Below, in pieces: positions 1 to 5,870 of a stretch of 7,613 bases of DNA. The notes under the pieces are model-generated. The model was not told where the DNA came from. It worked only from the letters and a program-made list of their open reading frames with translations, and made no database searches. A program made the translations under genes and the position numbers. Source of the stretch: an uncultured Ezakiella sp. (GTDB lineage Bacteria > Bacillota > Clostridia > Tissierellales > Peptoniphilaceae); assembly GCA_947293975.1 (NCBI GenBank), contig CAMYPV010000055.1, forward strand, positions 1 to 7,613. Direction: 5' to 3'. Numbering within the stretch: the stretch's first letter is position 1; the number at the start of each line of letters is the position of its first letter.

Positions 1-1033
1 GTATAAGAGACAGTGACAAATCTTTGTAATGACAAATAAGACCAATATCACCACCAGCGTCAATAAATTGTACAAACCTATCTTTTATTTCGCCATATTT
101 TTTAAGAGCTCCCATAGTTAAATCATCTGATAAAATTAGCCCGTTAAAACCATTTTGTCTAATAATTTTCATCCATTTTTGTGATAAACTCGCCGGCACG
201 CTATCAACACTTGGAACTAATATATGCGCAACCATAATTCCATCCATAAACTCATAATTGCTTTCAAATGGCAACAAGTCAGTTTGTTTCAATTGCTCGT
301 AAGTTTTATTAATAACAGGCAGATTATAATGTGAATCAACAGTGGTCGCACCATGACCTGGAAAATGTTTTGCAACAGAAATCATATTAGTATTCTTGAA
401 TTCATTTAAAACCGCTTTGCCAAATTCACAAACCTTATTATAATTACCAGAAAATGATCTATCGCCAATTGCTCCTTTGGCATTTGAAGCATTTGTATCC
501 AAAATAGGACATAATGGAGAATCGATACCATACTTTGATAATCTATAATTTAAATCTTCGACGTATTTTTTTGCATTAGATTTTGCACAATACCAACTGG
601 CAGAATTCATTTTCTTTTCAATTTTACCAAGTCTATCAACTCTTCCACCCTCTTGATCAACAAATATAAAAGGCATTATATATCCTTTTTCAACGTAATA
701 TTTTTTAATATCACTAGTCAATCTTTTTAATTGATTTGTAGATTTAATATTTTTATTAAAAAGTATAAATGAGCCTGGTTTATATTTGTCAATAATATTC
801 TTTAAATCATTATCTAAGGTATAAGAATTAATTCCAACACACATCAATTGACCAATCATATCATCTTTGTTATATGTCTTTTTGTTGTTGAAAATTATTT
901 CTTCTCTTTCTGAAGAGTTAGTATCTGCAACTTTTGTAAGCTTACCATTTGATTCAATTTTTACTATTTCACCAGTATCAACTTTACAACCAAATAATAA
1001 AAATATAATTATAAAACTTAGGATTTTACTCAT
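1..1033 (-). CDS. nagZ: Lipoprotein-type GH3 beta-N-acetylhexosaminidase (NagZ-like), C-terminus outside window
   Basis: Glycoside hydrolase family 3 enzyme predicted to release N-acetylglucosamine from muropeptides or other beta-GlcNAc glycans at the outer face of the membrane. I translated 344 residues; the frame is still open at the window edge, so the C-terminus is missing. Residues 1-16 form a short hydrophobic signal ending in LFGC, a plausible lipobox with Cys16 as lipid anchor. Catalytic landmarks are VDQEGGRVDR (125-134), GDRSF (190-194), KHFPGHG (222-228) followed by DSH (233-235, the general acid/base His-Asp pair typical of NagZ), and SDDLTM (302-307), where Asp303 is the likely nucleophile. 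The KHFPGHG...DSH pattern separates NagZ from other GH3 enzymes. ATG 1033 overlaps the end of the upstream pseudouridine synthase gene by 8 bases, so the two are probably co-transcribed; a GGAGG lies about 15 bases upstream, farther than ideal. Anchoring at the surface suggests wall recycling or glycan scavenging (inference). Confidence 0.88.
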   Translation of the reverse strand, partial: MSKILSFIIIFLLFGCKVDTGEIVKIESNGKLTKVADTNSSEREEIIFNNKKTYNKDDMIGQLMCVGINSYTLDNDLKNIIDKYKPGSFILFNKNIKSTNQLKRLTSDIKKYYVEKGYIMPFIFVDQEGGRVDRLGKIEKKMNSASWYCAKSNAKKYVEDLNYRLSKYGIDSPLCPILDTNASNAKGAIGDRSFSGNYNKVCEFGKAVLNEFKNTNMISVAKHFPGHGATTVDSHYNLPVINKTYEQLKQTDLLPFESNYEFMDGIMVAHILVPSVDSVPASLSQKWMKIIRQNGFNGLILSDDLTMGALKKYGEIKDRFVQFIDAGGDIGLICHYKDLSLSLI

Positions 1034-1985
1034 TTAATTTTTTATATACCTCCATCATTTTCGACTTATACTTTGATATAAAATTCTTATGACTCAAATA
1101 CTCTAGTTCACCATCCATTTTCGGAAAAACAATTTCAACACTTGATAAAAGTTGATGATTTTTTAAATTTAAATCTTCTAACTTTCTATTCGCTGAAAAG
1201 CTTCCATATTTAGGATCACCAAGGATAGGATGTTTCAAATTTGATAATTGCAAACGAATTTGATGAGTCCTGCCAGTTATAAGATCCACTTCAACTATCG
1301 AATATCTATCTCCACTAATAATCGGTTTGAAGAAACTTTCCATGTAGATGCCATCGTCTTTTTTTGTAATAACCGAGCGATTTTTACGCTCATTCTTTAT
1401 CATTTTATTTTCAACACGACCTTCATAAGTAAATTTTCCAATTACAATTGCGTTATATATCTTTTTAAAATCACGAGATTTAATCTTATCATTAATGGCC
1501 TTAAGCGCGTATGAATTTTTACCAACAACAACTAATCCAGAAGTATTCCTATCAAGTCTATTGCATAACGCCGGTACAAATGAGTTTTCTACTCTTGGAT
1601 TATATTCATTGTTCTCGATCAAATAATTTATTACACCATCAATCAAGTTTTTTTCTCTCAAGTCTTTTGCTGAATGTGACAAGAGTCCTGACGGTTTATC
1701 TAGAACTAAAATATTTTTATCTTCATAAACAATATCCAAATTTATATGTGCATATTTGTTTTCTTTTTTTGAAAACTTTTCAAAGGTCTCGTCTGAGAAA
1801 AATAATTTAATTTCATCGCCTAATAGCAAAATATCCGACGCATCCATCTTACAACCATTTCTAATTATATTTTTTTTGCGAATCATCTTCATAATAAAAT
1901 TTTTATTTGCCTTAGGCAATAATTTTGTTAAAAATCTATCGGCTCTTTGATTAGCATCATTTTTTTCAACAATTATCTTTTTCAT
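1026..1985 (-). CDS. RluA/RluC/RluD-family pseudouridine synthase
   Basis: Large-subunit rRNA-type pseudouridine synthase of 319 residues, normal family length, converting specific uridines to pseudouridine in the cytoplasm. Residues about 14-65 look like an S4 RNA-binding domain (RADRFLTKLLPKANKNFI...). The catalytic domain follows: ILVLDKPSGLLSH near 92-104, RLDRNTSGL at 143-151 with the invariant catalytic Asp145, GRTHQIRLQL at 238-247 and HPILGDPKYG at 252-261. The usual HRLDRDTSG motif reads CNRLDRNTSG here; the key R-L-D is intact. I chose ATG 1985 because AAAGGGG lies 8 bases upstream; an in-frame TTG two codons earlier sits almost on that Shine-Dalgarno site. It is transcribed divergently from the 2067 gene, and its last 8 bases are shared with the nagZ-like start. 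The exact target uridine (RluC, RluD or another class) cannot be assigned from the sequence alone. Confidence 0.9.
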   Translation of the reverse strand: MKKIIVEKNDANQRADRFLTKLLPKANKNFIMKMIRKKNIIRNGCKMDASDILLLGDEIKLFFSDETFEKFSKKENKYAHINLDIVYEDKNILVLDKPSGLLSHSAKDLREKNLIDGVINYLIENNEYNPRVENSFVPALCNRLDRNTSGLVVVGKNSYALKAINDKIKSRDFKKIYNAIVIGKFTYEGRVENKMIKNERKNRSVITKKDDGIYMESFFKPIISGDRYSIVEVDLITGRTHQIRLQLSNLKHPILGDPKYGSFSANRKLEDLNLKNHQLLSSVEIVFPKMDGELEYLSHKNFISKYKSKMMEVYKKLNE

Positions 1986-1997
1986 ACTCAATACCCC

Positions 1998-2026
1998 TTT
2001 AAATATTTTTCATTATCTGCTATAAT
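1998..2026 (+). promoter_or_regulatory. Extended -10 promoter for the 2067 membrane-protein gene
   Basis: TATAAT at 2021-2026 is preceded by TGC, giving an extended -10 (TGnTATAAT). A weak -35 TTTAAA lies 17 bases upstream at 1998-2003. Transcription would start near 2033, leaving a leader of about 34 bases. The weak -35 overlaps the Shine-Dalgarno region of the divergent pseudouridine synthase gene. Confidence 0.7.
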
Positions 2027-2053
2027 TATAGTACAAAAGTTAATTGTATACAA
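2025..2053 (-). promoter_or_regulatory. Promoter for the pseudouridine synthase-nagZ operon
   Basis: On the minus strand TTGTAT (2053-2048) is followed after exactly 17 bases by TATAAT (2030-2025), a near-consensus sigma-A promoter. Transcription would begin near 2018, leaving a leader of about 30 bases before ATG 1985. The -10 box overlaps that of the divergent promoter inside the palindrome CTATAATTATAG (2020-2031). Confidence 0.7.
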
Positions 2054-2066
2054 ACGAGGTGTGAAA

Positions 2067-2663
2067 ATGACAAAAAGAGACAAGACAAAAGATTTACTAT
2101 TCAACGCTATCGATTATGTTGTTATGATTGTTATAATAATTGGTATCGTTATTCTACTAGGTTACAAATTTGAACTCTTATTCAATAAGAGTAAAGTCGA
2201 TGCAGACGTTGCTCAAACACAGGAAAATCAAAAAGAAGTTACTGTAACGAGCGGAGATATAAAAACGAATGAAAATTCTGATGAAGAAACAACAACTGAT
2301 ACTAACGAAGACACTAATGCTTCTGAAAATACAGAAGATACAAAACCAGACGAAATAATAATTTCAAATCCAAATAACGAATCAGAAAATAAAGATACAA
2401 CTACAACTGAAAATACAAATACTGAAAATAACACAGAAACAAAACCACAAGCAACAGGCGAAGAAGTTAAGATTAAAATTCCATCCGGTACTCTACCAGG
2501 AGGTATGGGCGAAATCCTTGCAAATGCAGGTCTAGTTTCTAGCAAAGATGAATTTGTTAAGAAAGCTGTAGAAATGAAACTTGACAGAAGTCTAAAATCT
2601 GGAGATTTCGTATTTAAAAAAGGTCAAGCGCTTGACGAAATTATAAGAACGCTTGCAAAATAG
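2067..2663 (+). CDS. Single-pass membrane protein with MltG/YceG-like (LysM-type) C-terminal domain
   Basis: 198-residue protein. Residues 1-16 are Lys/Arg-rich and 17-32 form one transmembrane helix (YVVMIVIIIGIVILLG), so the rest should lie outside the cytoplasm. Residues 45-131 are a low-complexity acidic linker of Thr, Asn, Glu and Asp. Residues 133-198 resemble the small LysM-like subdomain that precedes the catalytic domain of MltG (YceG) endolytic transglycosylases: an IPSGTLPGGMGEILANAGLV start, then SLKSGDFVF and ALDEIIRTLAK. The MltG catalytic domain is absent, so this is probably a peptidoglycan-binding or regulatory protein rather than an active lytic enzyme (inference). The start is ATG 2067, with GAGG seven bases upstream; upstream in-frame codons run into the promoter and are not real. 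It forms its own transcription unit between a divergent promoter and the terminator at 2671-2697. The domain call rests on pattern recognition only. Confidence 0.85.
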   Translation: MTKRDKTKDLLFNAIDYVVMIVIIIGIVILLGYKFELLFNKSKVDADVAQTQENQKEVTVTSGDIKTNENSDEETTTDTNEDTNASENTEDTKPDEIIISNPNNESENKDTTTTENTNTENNTETKPQATGEEVKIKIPSGTLPGGMGEILANAGLVSSKDEFVKKAVEMKLDRSLKSGDFVFKKGQALDEIIRTLAK

Positions 2664-2670
2664 TAAACAA

Positions 2671-2697
2671 AAAATCGACTACTGAGTCGATTTTTTT
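2671..2697. terminator. Bidirectional intrinsic terminator between convergent genes
   Basis: AAAATCGACT (2671-2680) and AGTCGATTTT (2685-2694) form a 10-bp stem with the loop ACTG. It is flanked by a run of T on the right and a run of A on the left, so it can end both the 2067 gene (plus) and the phosphosugar mutase gene (minus), whose stop codon lies at 2703. Confidence 0.9.
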
Positions 2698-2702
2698 ATT
2701 GC

Positions 2703-4322
2703 TTATTTCATTGTATTTCTTACAACTGTTTCTATATCAATTGTAATTTGTTTTGATATATCATAGTCACTTGAGGATGAATAAATATATATTTTAATTT
2801 TAGGTTCTGTTCCTGATGGTCTAATTGCAAGTTTTGAGTCCTTCATTTTATATATCAAAGCATTTGTTCTTAAATTTACATCTTTGTGGTTTAGATAATC
2901 TGTTACCTCTTCATAATCAATGCCTTTCAATCCTTCAGTTCTAATTTCATCCATTACTTTTCTCATCTTTTCATTTGGATTTATTCCACTAAATTGTATT
3001 GAAAAATTATTTGACAAATTATATCCAACAAGATTATAGAGTTCATTTAGCACATCAATTAAGGTCTTTGACTCTTTTTTATAATAATCAGCCATGTCAG
3101 CAATAAATAAAGCCGCACTAATGCCGTCCTTATCTCTTACAAGAGTACCTATTTCAAAACCAATTGATTCTTCGTACCCCATTATGAATTCTTTATCTTT
3201 ACCATCCAATTCATTTGCAACTCTAGAAATGTTTTTAAATCCCGTTAATGTTTCAACAACTTCATAACCGAATTTTTCAGCAATTTTCTTTCCAAAATCA
3301 TCAGTAACAATTGTCTTTACAATAACACCCTTATTAAGACCAAGCTCTTGCCTCCTTTTGCATATCCAGTAGATTAAAAGAGCTCCCACTTGATTGCCAT
3401 TTAAAAATACATATTCACCATTATTGGATACACAAATATTCATTCTATCAGCATCAGGATCTGTAGCAATTATTATATCCGCATTTATATTATTTGCTAA
3501 CTTTTTAGGAATATCAAAAGTTTCTTCAACCTCAGGATTTGGATAAGGAATTGTTGTAAAATCAGGATCTGGATTTCTGTGCTCTTCAGGAACATCAAAT
3601 TTGTACCCTGCTTTCTCAAAAATGTTTTGAATAGGCATTAGACCAGTACCATTATAAGGAGAGTAAACAATCTTTAATTCTCTTTTCTCGTCCTTAAATA
3701 AACTCATATCTAAAATTTTATTATAATAATCATCAAAAAGCTTATCGTTAGAGAAAATCAATTCATCTTCTGAAATATAATTAAAAATATCTTCATAATG
3801 AAGTTTAGACGATTCGCTTTCAATAAAATTAGCGTCATCATCTAATATTTGACTTCCACCTTTCTTATAAACTTTTATACCATTATAAGCTTTTGGGCTG
3901 TGAGAAGCCGTAACCATTACTCCTGCATCTGTATTGTAGTATCTGGTTGTAAATGCAAGCTGTGGCGTTGCAACTATATGATTAAATAAATAATATTTTA
4001 TATTAAAATGACTCATAACTCTTGCAATAATATGAGCAAATTCCTTTGACATATGTCTCACATCATATCCAATCGCAATACTTGGATCATTGCTGTTTTT
4101 ATGCAAAATCCACTTTGCGATGGCAATTGCAGATTTCAAAACAGTATATATATTCATCTTATTTGTTCCAACCCCGAGCGTACCCCTCAATCCTGCCGTT
4201 CCAAATTCTAAGTCACTTCCAAAATTCATCTCAATTTCATCTTTTGACATAGAAGAAAGAATATTTTTTGTTTCATCATCAATCTTATCAAGCTTCATCC
4301 AAATATCATAATCTTTAATCAT
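2703..4322 (-). CDS. Phosphoglucomutase/phosphomannomutase (alpha-D-phosphohexomutase family)
   Basis: 539-residue cytoplasmic enzyme interconverting glucose 1-phosphate and glucose 6-phosphate (or the mannose equivalents), feeding glycogen, wall polymer or sugar-nucleotide synthesis. It has the family's four landmarks in order: N-terminal EFGTAGLRG (39-47); active-site TASHSP (138-143) with phospho-acceptor Ser140; Mg-binding DPDADR (288-293); sugar-binding GYEESIGFEIG (382-392); and phosphate-binding RPSGTEPK (501-508). Length and motifs fit the PgcA/PGM2-like branch. The usual TASHNP is TASHSP here, an Asn-to-Ser change beside the catalytic Ser-His. The start is ATG 4322, with AAGGGGG five bases upstream; an open frame continues upstream but only reads backwards through tRNA-Sec and its terminator, so it is spurious. 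There is no strong promoter of its own: the only candidate (TTGTAT-17-TAAAGT) lies inside the terminator hairpin. Glucose versus mannose preference cannot be decided. Confidence 0.94.
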   Translation of the reverse strand: MIKDYDIWMKLDKIDDETKNILSSMSKDEIEMNFGSDLEFGTAGLRGTLGVGTNKMNIYTVLKSAIAIAKWILHKNSNDPSIAIGYDVRHMSKEFAHIIARVMSHFNIKYYLFNHIVATPQLAFTTRYYNTDAGVMVTASHSPKAYNGIKVYKKGGSQILDDDANFIESESSKLHYEDIFNYISEDELIFSNDKLFDDYYNKILDMSLFKDEKRELKIVYSPYNGTGLMPIQNIFEKAGYKFDVPEEHRNPDPDFTTIPYPNPEVEETFDIPKKLANNINADIIIATDPDADRMNICVSNNGEYVFLNGNQVGALLIYWICKRRQELGLNKGVIVKTIVTDDFGKKIAEKFGYEVVETLTGFKNISRVANELDGKDKEFIMGYEESIGFEIGTLVRDKDGISAALFIADMADYYKKESKTLIDVLNELYNLVGYNLSNNFSIQFSGINPNEKMRKVMDEIRTEGLKGIDYEEVTDYLNHKDVNLRTNALIYKMKDSKLAIRPSGTEPKIKIYIYSSSSDYDISKQITIDIETVVRNTMK

Positions 4323-4339
4323 AAATTCCCCCTTAATAT

Positions 4340-4381
4340 AAAAAACCACTTTAGTACCACTCAAAACGTGATACAAAGTGG
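4340..4381 (-). terminator. Long intrinsic terminator after tRNA-Sec, just ahead of the phosphosugar mutase
   Basis: On the minus strand CCACTTTGTATCAC (4381-4368) pairs with GTGGTACTAAAGTGG (4360-4346): 14 pairs, one a wobble, with a single bulged T and a 7-base loop, followed by TTTTTT (4345-4340). The left arm can pair instead with CAAAGTG (4391-4385, overlapping the tRNA CCA end) to form CAAAGTG-TTGC-CACTTTG, which excludes the terminator. The T run ends five bases before the mutase Shine-Dalgarno AAGGGGG (4334-4328). Confidence 0.85.
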
Positions 4382-4389
4382 CAACACTT

Positions 4390-4486
4390 TGGCGGGAGTA
4401 CGTGCGAATCGAACACACCAATGAAGCTCCGAACCCCATTCGCTGGTTTTGAAGACCAGAGAGCCCACCAGGACTCATCTACCCCC
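4390..4486 (-). tRNA. selC: tRNA-Sec (anticodon UCA)
   Basis: A 97-base tRNA with encoded CCA. Read on the minus strand, the anticodon stem CTGGT/ACCAG encloses the loop CTTCAAA, with anticodon TCA at 4452-4450. Hallmarks of bacterial tRNA-Sec are all visible: a 6-bp D stem (GAGTCC/GGGCTC) with a four-base TGGT loop, a 7-bp variable arm (AATGGGG/CTTCATT with two G-U pairs), a 5-bp T stem with TTCGATT loop, discriminator G, and an extended acceptor. Seven acceptor pairs are clean; the eighth position reads G opposite G by my count. It delivers selenocysteine to UGA codons with SelB and a SECIS element. It has its own promoter upstream and a terminator behind it. No selA, selB or selD gene lies in the window. 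Confidence 0.95.
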
Positions 4487-4497
4487 ATACATTGTAA

Positions 4498-4526
4498 ATT
4501 ATACTATATTTTATAAATAAATGCAA
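4498..4526 (-). promoter_or_regulatory. Promoter for tRNA-Sec
   Basis: Minus strand TTGCAT (4526-4521), a 17-base spacer, then TATAAT (4503-4498). Transcription would begin close to the mature 5' end at 4486. Its -35 box lies four bases from the -35 of the divergent antiporter promoter. Confidence 0.8.
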
Positions 4527-4530
4527 ACAT

Positions 4531-4559
4531 TTGACAATCTATATCCAATTAATTATAAT
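4531..4559 (+). promoter_or_regulatory. Consensus promoter for the fluoride-riboswitch/antiporter unit
   Basis: TTGACA at 4531-4536, a spacer of exactly 17 bases and TATAAT at 4554-4559 give a perfect match to the housekeeping sigma consensus. Initiation around 4566 would put the first transcribed bases directly at the riboswitch aptamer, which suggests a strong promoter throttled downstream by the riboswitch. Confidence 0.9.
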
Positions 4560-4565
4560 ATGCTT

Positions 4566-4624
4566 ACGGAAATGATGTTCTTCCATGGCATTGCCAAAAC
4601 CGCTATTAAGCTAATGACTTCTAC
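4566..4624 (+). promoter_or_regulatory. Fluoride riboswitch aptamer (crcB motif)
   Basis: The leader matches the conserved skeleton of the fluoride riboswitch as I know it. A short P1 stem GGAA (4568-4571)/TTCC (4581-4584) encloses a loop starting ATGATGTTC. A joining segment follows with a small hairpin TGGC-ATT-GCCA (4586-4596), then AAAACCGC (4596-4603), a small P3 GCT/AGC (4602-4604/4609-4611), and the 3' signature TAATGACTTCTAC (4612-4624). The P1 loop GATGTT can pair with GACTTC to make the pseudoknot, with one U-U mismatch. Fluoride riboswitches are known to precede crcB/Fluc, CLC-F and Na+/H+ antiporter genes, and an antiporter gene follows here. A short hydrophobic reading frame (4521-4703) crosses the element but has no ribosome-binding site. 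Confidence 0.85.
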
Positions 4625-4653
4625 AATTATTGTGGTTGTTATTGGCATTTTTT
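4610..4653 (+). terminator. Riboswitch-controlled intrinsic terminator (expression platform)
   Basis: GCTAATGAC (4610-4618) pairs with GTTATTGGC (4638-4646) for nine pairs. After a TT/TT internal loop, CTACAA (4621-4626) pairs with TTGTGG (4630-4635) around a TTA loop. TTTTTT follows at 4648-4653. The 5' half is the conserved 3' part of the aptamer, including P3 and pseudoknot bases, so ligand-bound aptamer and terminator are mutually exclusive. This predicts transcription ON with fluoride. Confidence 0.85.
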
Positions 4654-4668
4654 ATTTTAGGAGGTATT

Positions 4669-5847
4669 ATGTTACTATCTTTATCTATTATCATTATGAT
4701 TGAATTTATAATCGTTTACTTATCAAGCAAAATAAAATTCACAAAAATTATCGGCTATTTATTCGCAGGCATAATTGTTGGACCTTACTTGTTAAATTTA
4801 TTAGACATTAAATTATTAAACATATCTGCCGAGATTAGACAGATGGCATTGATTATTATATTAATTAAAGCTGGTCTTACTCTTAGCATAAAAGATTTAA
4901 AAGCCATTGGTATTCCAGCTATATTGATGTCTTTTTTACCAGCAACATTTGAAATATTTGCTTATTATTTTTTCGCACCAATAATATTAAAAATATCAAA
5001 AATAGATGCATTGTTAATGGGATCTGTAATGAGCGCGGTCTCACCCGCAGTCGTTGTTCCAAGAATGGTTGACTTAATAGAAAAAAATATCGGAACGAAT
5101 AAAAAAATCCCGCAATTAATACTTGCAGGAGCTTCATGCGATGATATTTATGTAATCGTACTATTTAGCAGCTTTTTAACAGCTGCTAGCGGATCAAATT
5201 TAGATTTAAAATCGATTATCAATATTCCAGTATCTATTGTTTCTGGTATTCTAATAGGAGCTATTTTTGGAATTATGATATCGTATTTTTTTAAAAAATA
5301 TATAAACAGTAAAAACAATTATCTAACAGCAGCTATTCTATGCTTTTCATTTCTATTAATGGCACTTGAAAAATATATCTCAATTTATTTTGCAATGTCA
5401 GGGTTACTTGCAATAATTTCTATGAATTTATTACTAAAAGAAAATATGCATGAGCACATAATATCGAACGCTGCAAGCAACTATGGTGCAATATGGATTG
5501 TGGCACAAATATTTTTATTTGTATTAGTTGGTGCAGAAGTAAATGTACAAACAGCATTAAACTTTGGTTTAAAACCAGTTATCATGATATTTATTGCCCT
5601 TGTATTCAGATCAATAGGTGTTATTGTTTCTTTAACACAAATAAAACTCAATGCTAAAGAAAAATTATTTACAATACTTGCATATTTACCAAAAGCAACA
5701 GTTCAAGCTGCAATTGGATCTGTTCCCTTATCAATGGGACTGAAATCAGGTCAAATCATCCTTACAACAGCGGTACTAGGAATTTTAATAACAGCACCAC
5801 TCGGCGCAATATGCATAGATAAATTAAATACAAAACTACTAAAATAG
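4669..5847 (+). CDS. CPA-family cation:proton antiporter under fluoride riboswitch control
   Basis: 392-residue integral membrane protein with about 11-12 hydrophobic helices, the usual size of the transport domain of NhaP/Kef-type antiporters and without a C-terminal regulatory (TrkA/RCK) domain. Motifs include GYLFAGIIVGPYLL near residues 29-42, SAVSPAVVVPRM (122-133) and the ion-binding GASCDDI (154-160) with the Asp158-Asp159 pair typical of electrogenic CPA2-like exchangers. It is expected to exchange Na+ or K+ for H+ across the cytoplasmic membrane. The start is ATG 4669 behind AGGAGG (4659-4664) with a short four-base spacer; a TTG 13 codons upstream falls inside the terminator and is rejected. 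The leader carries the fluoride riboswitch, so the gene is probably induced by fluoride. Whether it moves fluoride itself or restores cation and pH balance disturbed by HF entry is not known from sequence. Confidence 0.92.
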   Translation: MLLSLSIIIMIEFIIVYLSSKIKFTKIIGYLFAGIIVGPYLLNLLDIKLLNISAEIRQMALIIILIKAGLTLSIKDLKAIGIPAILMSFLPATFEIFAYYFFAPIILKISKIDALLMGSVMSAVSPAVVVPRMVDLIEKNIGTNKKIPQLILAGASCDDIYVIVLFSSFLTAASGSNLDLKSIINIPVSIVSGILIGAIFGIMISYFFKKYINSKNNYLTAAILCFSFLLMALEKYISIYFAMSGLLAIISMNLLLKENMHEHIISNAASNYGAIWIVAQIFLFVLVGAEVNVQTALNFGLKPVIMIFIALVFRSIGVIVSLTQIKLNAKEKLFTILAYLPKATVQAAIGSVPLSMGLKSGQIILTTAVLGILITAPLGAICIDKLNTKLLK

Positions 5848-5870
5848 GCGATAAATAATCGCCTATTTTA
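5841..5870. terminator. Bidirectional terminator containing both convergent stop codons
   Basis: AAAATAGGCGAT (5841-5852) and ATCGCCTATTTT (5858-5869) are a perfect 12-bp inverted repeat with a five-base loop. The T/A flanks make it usable from either strand. The antiporter's TAG (5845-5847) and the sortase remnant's TAG (5865-5863) are the same bases in the two arms. Confidence 0.88.

Noticed and set aside
1248..1950. Several plus-strand frames of 64-99 codons
   Set aside because: They are shadows across the pseudouridine synthase gene, have no ribosome-binding sites and no recognisable protein pattern.
1947..2066. 40-codon N-terminal extension of the 2067 protein
   Set aside because: It crosses the divergent promoters and the other gene's start; the GAGG-ATG at 2067 precedes the basic N-terminus and TM helix.
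2228..2545. 105-codon minus-strand frame (Val/Ser/Phe rich)
   Set aside because: It is the antisense shadow of the low-complexity Thr/Glu/Asn linker of the plus-strand gene.
4323..4392. T-box riboswitch ahead of the mutase
   Set aside because: The spacer is only about 67 bases, has no T-box sequence or specifier stem, and phosphosugar mutases are not T-box targets.
4323..4478. 52-codon N-terminal extension of the phosphosugar mutase
   Set aside because: It reads through tRNA-Sec and its terminator on the same strand; ATG 4322 has AAGGGGG at five bases and gives the normal family N-terminus.
4630..4668. TTG start 13 codons upstream for the antiporter
   Set aside because: It lies inside the terminator hairpin; ATG 4669 follows AGGAGG.
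4521..4703. 60-codon hydrophobic plus-strand frame upstream of the antiporter, which looks like a small membrane protein
   Set aside because: It starts inside the promoter before the predicted transcript start, has no Shine-Dalgarno site, and its bases are explained by the riboswitch, its terminator and the antiporter ribosome-binding site.
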